A DNA stretch of 64,000 bases, taken from Streptomyces sp. PKU-EA00015 (GTDB taxonomy: Bacteria > Actinomycetota > Actinomycetes > Streptomycetales > Streptomycetaceae). Position numbers and translations under genes: made by a program. The notes under the pieces are model-generated. The model was not told where the DNA came from, ran no database searches, and saw nothing but the letters and a program-made list of their open reading frames with translations. This document shows positions 35,488 through 45,207 of this stretch, piece by piece. Numbering within the stretch: position 1 is the stretch's first letter; each line of letters begins with the position of its first letter. Where the stretch lies: the NCBI RefSeq assembly GCF_013387495.1, contig NZ_JABZEE010000011.1:1-64000 (forward strand). The letters are read 5' to 3'.

Positions 35488-35499
35488 TAGCCTGGTGGG
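35488..35499 (+). promoter_or_regulatory. Leaderless-type promoter of serS
   Basis: TAGCCT (35488-35493) ends six bases before the GTG at 35500, with TTGGGG about 18 bases upstream as a weak -35. GGTGGGG overlaps the start too closely to serve as a normal ribosome site. Confidence 0.45.
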
Positions 35500-36777
35500 G
35501 TGATTGACCTTCGCCTGCTCCGTGAGGACCCCGACCGTGTTCGCGCCTCCCAGCGCGCCCGTGGAGAGGATGTCGACCTCGTCGACGCACTTCTCTCCGC
35601 CGATGAGCGGCGAAGGTCCTCGGGCCTCCGCTTCGACGAGCTGCGTTCCGAGCAGAAGTCGCTCGGCAAGCTCATCCCCAAGGCCTCTCCCGAGGAGCGC
35701 GCCGAGCTTCTGAAGAAGGCCGAGCAGCTCAAGACCGACGTCAAGGCGGCCGAGGCCGCGCAGAACGACGCCGACGAGGAGACCAGGCAGCTCCTGCTCA
35801 AGCTCGGCAACATCGTCCACCCGGACGTTCCGGTCGGCGGCGAGGAGGACTTCGTCGTCCTGGAGACGCACGGCACGATCCGCGACTTCGCCGCCGAGGG
35901 CTTCGAGCCCAAGGACCACCTGGAGCTCGGCGAGGCGCTCGGCGCCATCGACGTCGAGCGCGGTGCCAAGGTCTCGGGCTCGCGCTTCTATTACCTGACC
36001 GGCGTCGGCGCCCTCCTGGAGCTCGCCCTCGTCAACGCCGCGATCGCCCAGGCGACCGAGGCCGGCTTCGTCCCGATGCTCACCCCCGCGCTGGTCCGCC
36101 CCCGCGCCATGGAGGGCACCGGCTTCCTCGGTCAGGCCTCGGAGAACGTGTACCACCTGGAGAAGGACGACTACTACCTGGTCGGCACCTCCGAGGTCCC
36201 GCTCGCCGCGTACCACATGGACGAGATCATCGACGGCGACAAGCTGCCGCTGCGGTACGCCGGCTTCTCGCCCTGCTTCCGCCGCGAGGCCGGTACGTAC
36301 GGCAAGGACACCCGCGGCATCTTCCGGGTCCACCAGTTCGACAAGGTCGAGATGTTCTCGTACGTCGCTCCGGAGGACGCCGAGGCCGAGCACAAGCGGC
36401 TGCTGGAGTGGGAGAAGCAGTGGCTGACCGGCCTGGAGCTGCCGTTCCAGGTGATCGACGTCGCCACCGGTGACCTCGGCGCCTCGGCCTCGCGCAAGTA
36501 CGACTGCGAGGCGTGGATCCCGACCCAGGGCAAGTACCGCGAGCTGACCTCCGCGTCGAACTGCGACGGCTTCCAGGCGCGCCGCCTGTCCGTCCGCATG
36601 CGCGACGGCAAGAAGGTGCAGCCGCTGGCGACGCTGAACGGCACGCTGTGCGCCGTGCCGCGCACCATCGTGGCGATCCTCGAGAACCACCAGCTGGCCG
36701 ACGGTTCGGTGCACGTCCCCGCGGTCCTGCGTCCCTACCTCGGCGGCCGCGAGGTGCTGGAGCCGATCTCCAAGTGA
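35500..36777 (+). CDS. serS: Seryl-tRNA synthetase
   Basis: 425 residues, full length for SerRS. The N-terminal helical hairpin (about 30-105) reaches tRNA-Ser; the class II core carries motif 2 ([17 protein letters not shown] near 255) and motif 3 ([14 protein letters not shown] near 350-363). It charges tRNA-Ser with serine. GTG start, probably leaderless. The stop overlaps the GTG of the HAD gene by four bases. Two tRNA-Ser genes lie in the same window. Confidence 0.97.
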   Translation: MIDLRLLREDPDRVRASQRARGEDVDLVDALLSADERRRSSGLRFDELRSEQKSLGKLIPKASPEERAELLKKAEQLKTDVKAAEAAQNDADEETRQLLLKLGNIVHPDVPVGGEEDFVVLETHGTIRDFAAEGFEPKDHLELGEALGAIDVERGAKVSGSRFYYLTGVGALLELALVNAAIAQATEAGFVPMLTPALVRPRAMEGTGFLGQASENVYHLEKDDYYLVGTSEVPLAAYHMDEIIDGDKLPLRYAGFSPCFRREAGTYGKDTRGIFRVHQFDKVEMFSYVAPEDAEAEHKRLLEWEKQWLTGLELPFQVIDVATGDLGASASRKYDCEAWIPTQGKYRELTSASNCDGFQARRLSVRMRDGKKVQPLATLNGTLCAVPRTIVAILENHQLADGSVHVPAVLRPYLGGREVLEPISK

Positions 36778-37586
36778 GTCCCGCCCCCTTCCCGTACAAA
36801 CTCGTCGCGACGGACCTGGACGGCACGCTGCTGCGCGGCGACGAGACCGTCTCGGAACGCACCCGTGACGCGCTCGCCGCGGCCACCGCGGCGGGTGCCG
36901 CGCACATCGTGGTCACCGGGCGCGCGGTGCCGTGGACGCGGCACATCCTGGACGACCTCGGCTACGACGGCCTGGCCGTGTGCGGGCAGGGGGCGCAGGT
37001 CTACCACGCGGGCGAGCACCGGCTGCTGACGTCGGTCACCCTCGACCGGCAGCTGGCAGGGCTCGCCCTCTCCAAGATCGAGGCGGAGGTCGGCCCGCTG
37101 CTGCTGGCGGCGAGCCGGGACGGGCTCGACGGCGACGTGCTGATCGGCGAGGGCTACCGGGTGCAGGAAGGCCCGCTGCCGTACGTGCCGATGAAGGACC
37201 CGGCCGACCTGTGGGCCGCTCCGCTGAACAAGGTCTACATCCAGCATCCGACGCTGGACGACGACGAGCTGGCGACCGTGGCCAGGGCGATGGTCGGCAA
37301 CCTGGTGGACGTGGTGATGGCGGGCGCTGGGATCGTGGAGATCCTGCCGCTGGGCCTGAGCAAGGCGACGGGCCTGTCGCTGGCCGCGCGCCGACTGGGC
37401 GTACGGGGCGCGGACACGATCGCCTTCGGCGACATGCCGAACGACATCCCGATGTTCGGCTGGGCCGCGCACGGCGTGGCGATGGCGAACGCGCACGACG
37501 AACTGAAGGCCGTGGCCCACGAGATCACGGCGTCGAACGAGAACGACGGCATCGCGGTGGTCCTGGAGCACCTGCTCCGGGGCTGA
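36774..37586 (+). CDS. HAD-superfamily phosphatase (Cof type)
   Basis: 270 residues. DxDGTLL nucleophile motif ([13 protein letters not shown], near 12-20), a threonine/glycine motif VVTGR, a conserved Lys in GLSKATGL (near 203) and the metal motif FGDMPND (near 222) identify a type IIB HAD hydrolase that removes phosphate from a sugar phosphate or nucleotide. Translationally coupled to serS. Substrate unknown. Confidence 0.92.
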   Translation: MSPAPFPYKLVATDLDGTLLRGDETVSERTRDALAAATAAGAAHIVVTGRAVPWTRHILDDLGYDGLAVCGQGAQVYHAGEHRLLTSVTLDRQLAGLALSKIEAEVGPLLLAASRDGLDGDVLIGEGYRVQEGPLPYVPMKDPADLWAAPLNKVYIQHPTLDDDELATVARAMVGNLVDVVMAGAGIVEILPLGLSKATGLSLAARRLGVRGADTIAFGDMPNDIPMFGWAAHGVAMANAHDELKAVAHEITASNENDGIAVVLEHLLRG

Positions 37587-37589
37587 CGG

Positions 37590-37676
<87 letters not shown>

Positions 37677-37680
37677 GGGA

Positions 37681-37722
37681 GGGGGCGGCCCGCGCGGATG
37701 CGCGCTCGAAGCGGCCGCCCCC
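37681..37722 (+). terminator. GC-rich hairpin past the tRNA
   Basis: GGGGGCGGCC (37681-37690) and GGCCGCCCCC (37713-37722). Probable terminator for the serS-HAD transcript, although it lies beyond the opposing tRNA. The rest up to 37939 shows nothing else. Confidence 0.55.
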
Positions 37723-37939
37723 TGGGCAGCCGCTCCGGGTGGCCGTGCGGAGGGTGATGACTACTCCGCGGCCTGCCCGGTGCCGCCCCGACGGGAGCAC
37801 AACGGACTTCGACTCGAACTCTCGGTCATCGCCGCACTCCTCTCCCGGTCGGTGGCACCGGCACCTCACACGGATGTGCGGTACCGGCTTCAACCACTCT
37901 GCCCGGTACGGGCGTTCGGCGCCAACGGATTTCTCGTCG

Positions 37940-38560
37940 TCAGCGGGCCCGCAGAACCTCCACGTTGAAGACGTGCGCGCCGAGCGCGGTGGCCACCCCC
38001 ACGAACAGCAGCGCGAAGTGCTCCTGGCCCCGGGCCGTGGCGATGCCGCCGAGGTCGAGCCGGGAAGCGGCCGGCCAGCCGAAGTCCTCCAGCAGTTCGC
38101 CGACGCGCTCCTTGGCCCCGGAGTCGTCCCCGGACAGGAAGACCGTGCCGGGCGAGGTCAGGAGCTCGGGACGGATCATGACCGAGGCGTCCATCGTGCA
38201 CAGCGTCTTGACGACCTTGGTGTCCGGCAGCGCCCTCTGGAGGATCTCGCCCACGCTCTCGTTGTGGTGCACCAGCTCCATGGCGGGCGTCAGGGCGACG
38301 GTGACGTCGAGCAGCACCTTGCCGGCCAGTTGCGGCCGCACGGAAGCAAGAAGTTCGACGCTCTCGGAGGTCCCCGGCGTGGCGTTGACGACGATGTCCC
38401 CGTGTGCGGCCGCCTCGGCCACGGTGACCACGGGGTGGTCCAGGTCCTTCCTGTTCTGCGGGTCGCGGGAGCCGAGCACCACGTCGTGCCCGGTGCGTAC
38501 GGCGCCGGCCGCGAGTGTCCTGGCGACGTTTCCTGTGCCGATGATCGCGATGTTCGTCAT
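37940..38560 (-). CDS. NADPH/F420-dependent reductase family oxidoreductase
   Basis: 206 residues with a Rossmann start MTNIAIIGTGNVARTLA and LGSRDP, then NATPGTSE, typical of the F420:NADPH oxidoreductase-like family that moves hydride between NADP and a small substrate or F420. ATG 38560 begins right at the nucleotide-binding strand; the longer frame adds unrelated sequence. A single-gene unit; its physiological partner is unknown. Confidence 0.85.
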   Translation of the reverse strand: MTNIAIIGTGNVARTLAAGAVRTGHDVVLGSRDPQNRKDLDHPVVTVAEAAAHGDIVVNATPGTSESVELLASVRPQLAGKVLLDVTVALTPAMELVHHNESVGEILQRALPDTKVVKTLCTMDASVMIRPELLTSPGTVFLSGDDSGAKERVGELLEDFGWPAASRLDLGGIATARGQEHFALLFVGVATALGAHVFNVEVLRAR

Positions 38561-38668
38561 GGGTGCGACGCTATGCGGCGCACGGCCCCGGCCGTATCGG
38601 GCTACATGCCCGGACACGGTCGGGCTGTGGACGTAGGCCCGACCGGCCGGGTGGTCAGCAGCGGACGG

Positions 38669-39388
38669 TCAGCGACGCCTGCGGCGACGGAGATCTCTGA
38701 GCTGGCGGGCGAAGTCGTCCATCCTCGCGTCCATCCGGATCATGTCGTCGGACAGTTCGCACAACCGGTTGCTCATCGCACCGACCACACGGTTGGTGGC
38801 CTCCAGTCGCTGGTCGAGACTGTCGAGCCGCTGCGACATCCGGTTCAGAACCGGGCCGAGCTCCTGCAGGGCCGTGCCCACACCGGCGAGGCAGTGCTCG
38901 ACGTCGGTGACTCGGCGGTCGAGCGATGCGTAGCCCTCGCGCCATCCCTCCTCCGCGTCGAGGAGGTAGGTGCGGACGCGCCGGGCGATGTCGCTGTCGC
39001 GCAGGAGCATGGCGACGTTGAGCACGGCACGGCGGGTGAAGAGGGTGAGGCTGGAGCGGCGCTGTGGATAACTGGCGCCACCCTCGAATGAGAGTGACAA
39101 GTTGTCACTCTGATATTCGCGCAGGTCAGAGCCACGCAACACCTGCATCCCGTTCTCGGTGAGCTCTTCGCGGTGCCGTGACGCCATCTGCCTGATGACA
39201 GCTGTGGATACTTCGAAGTACCCCGCGACGCCGTCTGTGGACACATGCATGCTGTCCGGCAGCAGCCGGAGCGCCTTCACCTTGTCAAGCACTTCGACGT
39301 GCCCCTTGACGCTGTCGCGCATCGCGCGCGATTCGAGCAGGGCGACTTCTTTGGGCATGGGCATGCCTTCCGTTCCGGAACCGGCCAT
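38669..39388 (-). CDS. Antirepressor-like protein with C-terminal coiled coil
   Basis: About 239 residues from ATG 39388 (GGAGAGG upstream); ATG 39364 is an alternative. The first ~130 residues (DGVAGYFEVSTAVIRQM, GSDLREYQ, LTLFTRRAVLNVAMLLRDSDIARRVRTYLLD) resemble phage Rha/ORF6N-type antirepressor domains as I recall them. The rest is a long helical coiled coil with regular spacing of hydrophobic residues (RMSQRLDSLDQRLEATN) and a basic RRRRRR tail. It may bind DNA or another regulator. No phage genes lie nearby. Family assignment is tentative. Confidence 0.65.
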   Translation of the reverse strand: MAGSGTEGMPMPKEVALLESRAMRDSVKGHVEVLDKVKALRLLPDSMHVSTDGVAGYFEVSTAVIRQMASRHREELTENGMQVLRGSDLREYQSDNLSLSFEGGASYPQRRSSLTLFTRRAVLNVAMLLRDSDIARRVRTYLLDAEEGWREGYASLDRRVTDVEHCLAGVGTALQELGPVLNRMSQRLDSLDQRLEATNRVVGAMSNRLCELSDDMIRMDARMDDFARQLRDLRRRRRR

Positions 39389-39581
39389 GGACGGCCCTCT
39401 CCCCGGGCACAGGGGCGGAGGTCGGCTCACGGTGCAACCCACTCAATGACCGGCCCGACCGAGATCCCTCGCCCCGGCACCGGCAATCCCCGACTTCACG
39501 AACGCTCGACGCCACTCACTCCAGTTGCCTCCACGCACAGGGCACAACGAGCCGATAAACGTACAGTTACGCGAAACGGGT

Positions 39582-39609
39582 CGGCCCCCGCCCGACCGGG
39601 CAGGGGCCG
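39582..39609 (-). terminator. Terminator of the ABC operon
   Basis: CGGCCCC (39582-39588) pairs with GGGGCCG (39603-39609) around an inner GCCC/GGGC stem, 15 bases beyond the last gene's stop. Confidence 0.65.
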
Positions 39610-39623
39610 CCGTGCGCCGCGTG

Positions 39624-40352
39624 TCACTCCTCGCCGGCGAGCTTGAGGACGCGCAGCCGCTGGCCCGCGTACCAGGTCGCCGCCACGGTCACCCCTGCCA
39701 GCAGCGCCACGGCGGCGGGCAGGCCGACGTCCGAGCCGATCATTCCCTCGCCGCCGATCTTCTCGGCCAGCGACAGGGACCACTGCTGGACGCTGAGCGT
39801 CCGGGCCCCGGGGACCAGGCTGCCGAACAGCGTCTCCCACACCAGGGCGTAGACGAGCCCGATGACCACCGCGTGCCGGCTGACCGTGCCGAGCAGAAGG
39901 AAGAGGGCGCTGTACGCGATGGAGGCGACCAGGGCCGCGACGGTGCAGGCGATGGCGATCTGCTGCCCGTTGCCGTTCAGGATGAAGCCGGCGACGAATG
40001 TGGGGACGGCCGAGAAGGCCATGGTCACGGCGATCGCCACGATCAGCTTGGTGAAGATGATCGTCGGCCGTTTCACCGGCTTGGCGAGCAGGTAGACGAT
40101 CGAACCGTCGTCGATCTCGGGGCCGATCGCACCCGTCCCCGCGATCACGCCGATCAGCGGCACCATCGTGGCGAGGGCGAACCCGCTCAGGACGTCGGCC
40201 GCGACCTGGTCGTCCGCGCCGTTGAACGCCCGCACGGCGGCGGCGATCAGCAACAGCAGAGCGGGCAGCACGAACAGGAGGGCGGCACGGCGCCTGCCGA
40301 GCACGGCCCGATAGGTGAGCCGGGCGACTGTGGGGTTGTACATGGACGTCAC
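39624..40352 (-). CDS. ABC-2 type transporter permease (second pair)
   Basis: 242 residues with six predicted membrane helices and the cytoplasmic GPEIDDGSIVYLLAKPVKR loop that couples ABC-2 permeases to their ATPase. Last gene of a four-gene operon; it starts 9 bases after the stop of the ATPase gene at 40361. ATG 40343 is an alternative start. Substrate unknown. Confidence 0.88.
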   Translation of the reverse strand: MTSMYNPTVARLTYRAVLGRRRAALLFVLPALLLLIAAAVRAFNGADDQVAADVLSGFALATMVPLIGVIAGTGAIGPEIDDGSIVYLLAKPVKRPTIIFTKLIVAIAVTMAFSAVPTFVAGFILNGNGQQIAIACTVAALVASIAYSALFLLLGTVSRHAVVIGLVYALVWETLFGSLVPGARTLSVQQWSLSLAEKIGGEGMIGSDVGLPAAVALLAGVTVAATWYAGQRLRVLKLAGEE

Positions 40353-40360
40353 AGCTCCTT

Positions 40361-41272
40361 TCAGGCCGCTACGAGGTAGGAGAAAACCGATTCGAGGGAC
40401 TCGTCGGACGGCGAGACCGTGAGCAGCCGGATGCCGTGCTCCCGCGCGACCTTCGGCAGCAACTCGGTGAACCGGCCGAAGTCGACGGCCTGGATGCGCA
40501 GCGCCCCCTCGCCGAGGTCGACCTCGATGCCGGCTGTGGACGGGTCGGCGATCAGGGCGGCGGCGAGCGCCCGGTCGTCGCTGGAGCGGACCAGGTAGCG
40601 GTGCGGGCGGTCCGTCATCAGGCGGCGGATCCGGCGGAAGTCGCCGCTGGCCGCGTGCCGCCCGGCGACGATCACCTCGATGTGGGAGGCCAGTTGCTCG
40701 ACCTCCTCGAGGATGTGCGAGGAGAACAGCACGGTGCGGCCGTCCGCGCCCATGCGGCGCAGCAGGTCCATGAGCTGCATGCGCTGGCGCGGGTCCATGC
40801 CGTTGAACGGCTCGTCCAGCAGCAGCACGGACGGGTCGTGGACGAGCGCGGAGGCCATCTTCACGCGCTGGCGCATGCCCTTGCTGTACGTCGCGATCTT
40901 GCGGTCCTGGGCGTACTCCATCTCGACCGTGGCGAGCGCCCGTGCGGCCTCGCGGTCGCCCAGGCCGTGCAGTTCGGCATTGGCGACGACGAACTCGCGG
41001 CCGGTGAGGAAGTCGTACATCGCCTCCCGCTCGGGGACGACGCCGATCTGCCGGTAGACCGACTCGTCGCGCCAGATCGGCCGACCGTCGAGAGTGACGG
41101 TGCCGGTGGAGGGGGCGAGGAAGCCGCCCATCATGTTGATGAGGGTGGACTTTCCGGCCCCGTTGGGGCCGAGGAGACCGGTGACGCCGGGGCCGATCGC
41201 CATGGTGACGTCGTTGACGGCCACCACGTTGCCGAACCAGCGCGACGCGTGCTCGATGTTGACCGTTGTCAC
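40361..41272 (-). CDS. ABC transporter ATP-binding protein (second pair)
   Basis: 303 residues. Walker A LGPNGAGKST (34-43), signature TYSKGMRQRVKMA (about 128-140), Walker B VLLLDEP (about 149-155) and H-loop SSHILEE (about 184-190). The C-terminal third is the regulatory extension of ABC-2 exporters. GTG 41272 overlaps the upstream stop by four bases. Works with the permease at 39624. Confidence 0.92.
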   Translation of the reverse strand: MTTVNIEHASRWFGNVVAVNDVTMAIGPGVTGLLGPNGAGKSTLINMMGGFLAPSTGTVTLDGRPIWRDESVYRQIGVVPEREAMYDFLTGREFVVANAELHGLGDREAARALATVEMEYAQDRKIATYSKGMRQRVKMASALVHDPSVLLLDEPFNGMDPRQRMQLMDLLRRMGADGRTVLFSSHILEEVEQLASHIEVIVAGRHAASGDFRRIRRLMTDRPHRYLVRSSDDRALAAALIADPSTAGIEVDLGEGALRIQAVDFGRFTELLPKVAREHGIRLLTVSPSDESLESVFSYLVAA

Positions 41273-42171
41273 AGGCCGACCTTCCGGTAGCGGCGCATCA
41301 GCACGGCGTACGAGCCGGCGACGAGCGCGAGGAGGACGAGGAGGTAGACGACTCCGGCGCCGGTTCCCGGGCCCTCGCCGCCCGGGAAGGCGGACGTGGC
41401 ACCGAGGAACGCGGTCTGCACCCCGTCGATGAGCGTGACCGGCGAGAACAGACCCAGCCACGGGACGGCGCCCGCCGAGCCGGTCTCCCAGGCGATGGCC
41501 TGGACCGTGGACACGGCGCCGAAGGTGATGGTGAGTGTCGCGATCACGGCGGCGACGCCGAAGCCGCGCCGCGGTGTGAAGGCGGCGAGCACGAGGCCGA
41601 TGCCGCCGAAGAGGACGGAGAGGAGGGCCACGGAGACCATGCCCTGCGCGAAGCCCTTCGTCTGGTCGGCGAAGTCGAACTTCGCCAGCAGCGCACCCAG
41701 ATAAAGGATGACCAGCGGCGTGGCCGTGAGGACGAAGAGCGCGGAGGCCATCGCCGCGAACTTGGCGACCACGTAGTCGACGCGCTCGATGGGACGCGAG
41801 AAGTACAGCGGGACCGACTTGAACCGCAGGTCGCGCGAGACGGACTGCGGTGCCTGCGCCGCCAGGAACAGGGCGATCAGCGCCTGCATGATGATCGCGT
41901 AGCGGGTGTACTCCACCGGCAGGTCCGACATCGAGGGCACCGAGATCGCGACGGCCACCATGATCGCCGCCACGAGGCACATGATGCCGAGCAGGATCAT
42001 CGGCAGGACCTTGGACTTGGCGGAGCGGCCGAGGCCGTACGCGCCGCGCAGCGACTGCGAGTAGAGCGAGCGGCGCGCGTAGGCGCGGCCGAGGCGGGGG
42101 CCGTCGTAGGTGCGGTACCCGATGTTGTGGATCCGCGTGGTCTCCGGGGCCCCGGGGGTCTGCGTGCTCAC
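41269..42171 (-). CDS. ABC-2 type transporter permease (first pair)
   Basis: 300 residues. A cytoplasmic N terminus with YRTYDGPRLGRAYARRSLYSQSLR (an ABC-2 feature) precedes six membrane helices; SRDLRFKSVPLYFSRPIERVDYVVAK is the ATPase-coupling loop. GTG 42171 overlaps the stop of the ATPase before it; its own stop overlaps the next ATPase start. It forms an exporter with the ATPase at 42168. Confidence 0.88.
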   Translation of the reverse strand: MSTQTPGAPETTRIHNIGYRTYDGPRLGRAYARRSLYSQSLRGAYGLGRSAKSKVLPMILLGIMCLVAAIMVAVAISVPSMSDLPVEYTRYAIIMQALIALFLAAQAPQSVSRDLRFKSVPLYFSRPIERVDYVVAKFAAMASALFVLTATPLVILYLGALLAKFDFADQTKGFAQGMVSVALLSVLFGGIGLVLAAFTPRRGFGVAAVIATLTITFGAVSTVQAIAWETGSAGAVPWLGLFSPVTLIDGVQTAFLGATSAFPGGEGPGTGAGVVYLLVLLALVAGSYAVLMRRYRKVGL

Positions 42172-43139
42172 CGGGCCTGCACCTCCATGGGCCGGTCGGC
42201 CGTCTCCGGGCGGAAGACCTCCGCGATGTGGTGACGGCGCTGTTCCATCCGGACGAGACCGAGGCCGAGGTCGGCGACGGTGTCCCGGACGATGTCGTAC
42301 GTCTCCTCGCCGGCCGCCTCGAGCAGCAGGATGTGGCCCGCGCCGGGCAGGCCCTCCTCGGTCCGCTCGTGCAGCGTGACCCCGGCATCGGCGAGCGCGG
42401 CCCGCAGCGCGGCGGTGCCGTCGGGATGCGTCTCGGAGTCGGTGACCTCGACCGCGAGGGTGGCCGTGGTCTGCGTGAACTCCTTCGTGGAACTGGAGCG
42501 CAGCAGCGTGCCGCCGTCGATGACGACGACGTGGTCGCAGGTGCGCTCCAGTTCGCCGAGGAGGTGGGACGTGACCAGGACCGAGATGCCGAAGTCGGTG
42601 TGGATGCGGCGGATCAGGCCGAGCATCTCGTCGCGGCCGACCGGGTCGAGTCCGTTCGTCGGCTCGTCGAGGAGGACGAGCTGCGGGTCGTGGACGAGGG
42701 CCTGCGCCAGCTTCACGCGCTGCTTCATGCCGGTCGAGTAGCCGCCGATGGGGCGGTAGCGCTCCTCGTAGAGGCCGACATGGCGCAGCGTGTCGGCGGT
42801 GCGCTCGCGGGCGGCCGTCGGCGGCAGTCCCGACATGCGCGCCATGTGGACGACGAACTCGGTGGCCGAGACGTCGGGTGGCAGGCAGTCGTGCTCGGGC
42901 ATGTAGCCGACACGCTCGCGGATCTGCGCTCCGCTCGTGGCCACGTCGAGTCCGAGCACGGCGGCACGGCCCTCGGTGGCGGGGGACAGACCCAGCAGGA
43001 TCTTGATCAACGTGGACTTGCCGGCTCCGTTGGCGCCCACCAGGCCGGTCACACCGGGGCCGATGTCCAACGAGAGCCGGTCAAGCGCGGTCACCCTCGG
43101 GAACCGCTTGCTCAGGCTTTCGGTCGCGATCACAGTCAC
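42168..43139 (-). CDS. ABC transporter ATP-binding protein (first pair)
   Basis: 323 residues. Walker A VGANGAGKST (about 34-43), signature GYSTGMKQRVKLA, Walker B LVLLDEP, H-loop TSHLLGE, then a ~110-residue C-terminal extension. First gene of the four-gene unit ATPase-permease-ATPase-permease, each coupled by overlap or a short gap. GTG 43139 has no strong ribosome site. The two pairs may form one heteromeric exporter or two related ones; substrate unknown. Confidence 0.92.
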   Translation of the reverse strand: MTVIATESLSKRFPRVTALDRLSLDIGPGVTGLVGANGAGKSTLIKILLGLSPATEGRAAVLGLDVATSGAQIRERVGYMPEHDCLPPDVSATEFVVHMARMSGLPPTAARERTADTLRHVGLYEERYRPIGGYSTGMKQRVKLAQALVHDPQLVLLDEPTNGLDPVGRDEMLGLIRRIHTDFGISVLVTSHLLGELERTCDHVVVIDGGTLLRSSSTKEFTQTTATLAVEVTDSETHPDGTAALRAALADAGVTLHERTEEGLPGAGHILLLEAAGEETYDIVRDTVADLGLGLVRMEQRRHHIAEVFRPETADRPMEVQAR

Positions 43140-43431
43140 GCTTCGACGGTAGTGGCGGCCGCCACACCTGACGTCAGCCTCGCGTCCCGATGTGCGTCCG
43201 ACTCGAGAGGTACGGACCCGTAGGGGCGATGCGACCTGAGGCCACCCCACGTCAGGGGTCCGGGGTTTCCCCAGGCCGCGCGCACTGCTTGACGTGACCG
43301 CCGGGCATGGTCACATTCATCGGTGTCACGTCACGGCTCGTAGTCGCCCGGGAGACGGACGGTGGCGTGGTCTCGTGCCGGGGCCGACGATCTGCCGCAG
43401 GTGCGGTGCCGGGCGGAGGGGAGATGATCCG

Positions 43432-45207
43432 GTGAGCGGTCTGCAGGGGGCGCGCGAGCGCCGGGTCCGTACGGGCGGTGTCGAGCTGTGCGTCGCCGAG
43501 CTGGGCGACGAGACACGGCCGACCGTGCTGCTGGTGCACGGCTATCCGGACAGCAAGGAGGTCTGGTCCGAGGTCGCGGCCGGGCTCGCCGACCGCTTCC
43601 ACGTCGTGCTGTACGACGTCCGGGGCCACGGCGCCTCCACCGCCCCCGTCCCGCTGCGCGGCGGCTTCACGCTGGAGAAGCTGACCGACGACTTCCTCGC
43701 CGTGGCCGACGCGGTGAGTCCGGACCGGCCGGTGCACCTCGTGGGGCACGACTGGGGGTCGGTGCAGTCCTGGGAGTTCGTCACGGTCCGGCGCACCGAG
43801 GGCCGCATCGCCTCGTTCACCTCCCTGTCCGGCCCGTCCCTGGACCATTTCGGGCACTGGGTCGAGCAGCGGATGCGCCGGCCCACCCCGCGCCGCGTCG
43901 GACAGCTCCTCGGCCAGGGCGCCAAGTCCTGGTACGTGTACCTGCTGCACACGCCGGTGCTGCCCGAGCTGGCCTGGCGCGGGCCGCTGGGCAAGCGGTG
44001 GCCCAGGATGCTGGAGCGCGTCGAGCGCGTGCCCGCCGGGGACTATCCGACAGCCTCGCTGCCCCAGGACGCCGCGCACGGGGCCTGGCTCTACCGGGAC
44101 AACGTCCGGGCGCGGCTGCGCCGCCCGCGCGCCGACGCCTACGCCCACGCGCCGGTCCAGCTGATCACGCCGACCGGTGACGCCTTCCTGTCGGAGCGGC
44201 TCTACGACGACCTCGACGCCTGGGTGCCGCGGCTCACCCGCCGCACCCTGGCCGCCAAGCACTGGGTGCCGCGCACCCGCCCGGACCAACTGGCGGCCTG
44301 GATCGGCGACTTCGTCACGGCCCACGAGTCCGGCACAGCACCCCCGGGCCCTCCTACCGCGGCGGCGGCCCAGGGGCCGTACGCACAGCGGTTCGGCGGC
44401 CGGCTCGTGCTCGTGACGGGCGCGGCGAGCGGCATAGGGCGGGCCACCGCCTTCGCCTTCGCCGAGGCCGGGGCGCGCGTCGTCGCGGTGGACCGGGACG
44501 CGGAGGGCGCCGCCCGGACCGCGGAGCTTGCGCGGCTGACGGGTGCGTCCGACGCCTGGGCGGAGACCGTCGACGTGGGCGACGAGCAGGCGATGGAGAA
44601 GCTGGCCGAGAAGGTCACCACGGAGTACGGGGTGGTGGACGTCCTCGTCAACAACGCCGGGGTCGGCCTGTCGGGCTCGTTCCTCGACACGAGCACCGAC
44701 GACTGGAAGAGGGTCCTCGACGTCAACCTGTGGGGCGTGATCCACGGCTGCCGGCTCTTCGGGGGCCGGATGGCGGAGCGCGGCCAGGGCGGCCACATCG
44801 TCAACATCGCGTCGGCCGCCGCGTATCTGCCGTCCCGGACGCTTCCCGCGTACAGCACGTCCAAGGCGGCCGTGCTGATGCTCAGCGAGTGCCTGCGCGC
44901 CGAGCTCGTCGGCCGGGACATCGGCGTCTCCGTGATCTGCCCCGGCGTCGTGAACACCAACATCACCGCGACGGCACGCTTCGCCGGGGCGGACGAGGCG
45001 GAGCAGAAGCGACGGCAGAGGAAGGCGGCTCGGCTGTACGGGCTGCGCAACTACCCGCCGGAGAAGGTCGCCGAGGCCGTCCTGAGGGCCGTCATGAGCA
45101 ACCAGGCGGTGGTGCCCGTGACGCCGGAGGCGCGGGTCGCCCGTGTCATGGCGCGGTTCACTCCGAGGGTGCTGCGCGCGCTCGGCCGGATGGAACCCCC
45201 GCTGTGA
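43432..45207 (+). CDS. Alpha/beta hydrolase-short-chain dehydrogenase fusion
   Basis: 591 residues. Residues 1-300 are an alpha/beta hydrolase of the epoxide-hydrolase type (LLVHGYPDSKEVW, and GHDWGS near 105 with Asp as nucleophile); residues 320-591 are an SDR with the Rossmann motif VTGAASGIGRA (about 327-337), NNAGVG and the catalytic YSTSK (near 474). The fused enzyme would open an epoxide or ester and oxidise or reduce the product. GTG 43432 follows CGGAGGGGAG. Its stop overlaps the start of a MerR gene that is now a pseudogene, so it may have lost its regulator. Confidence 0.9.
   Translation: MSGLQGARERRVRTGGVELCVAELGDETRPTVLLVHGYPDSKEVWSEVAAGLADRFHVVLYDVRGHGASTAPVPLRGGFTLEKLTDDFLAVADAVSPDRPVHLVGHDWGSVQSWEFVTVRRTEGRIASFTSLSGPSLDHFGHWVEQRMRRPTPRRVGQLLGQGAKSWYVYLLHTPVLPELAWRGPLGKRWPRMLERVERVPAGDYPTASLPQDAAHGAWLYRDNVRARLRRPRADAYAHAPVQLITPTGDAFLSERLYDDLDAWVPRLTRRTLAAKHWVPRTRPDQLAAWIGDFVTAHESGTAPPGPPTAAAAQGPYAQRFGGRLVLVTGAASGIGRATAFAFAEAGARVVAVDRDAEGAARTAELARLTGASDAWAETVDVGDEQAMEKLAEKVTTEYGVVDVLVNNAGVGLSGSFLDTSTDDWKRVLDVNLWGVIHGCRLFGGRMAERGQGGHIVNIASAAAYLPSRTLPAYSTSKAAVLMLSECLRAELVGRDIGVSVICPGVVNTNITATARFAGADEAEQKRRQRKAARLYGLRNYPPEKVAEAVLRAVMSNQAVVPVTPEARVARVMARFTPRVLRALGRMEPPL

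Noticed and set aside
35236..35490. Small ORFs in the pheA-serS gap
   Set aside because: No ribosome sites and composition of non-coding DNA; the DnaA boxes explain the region better.
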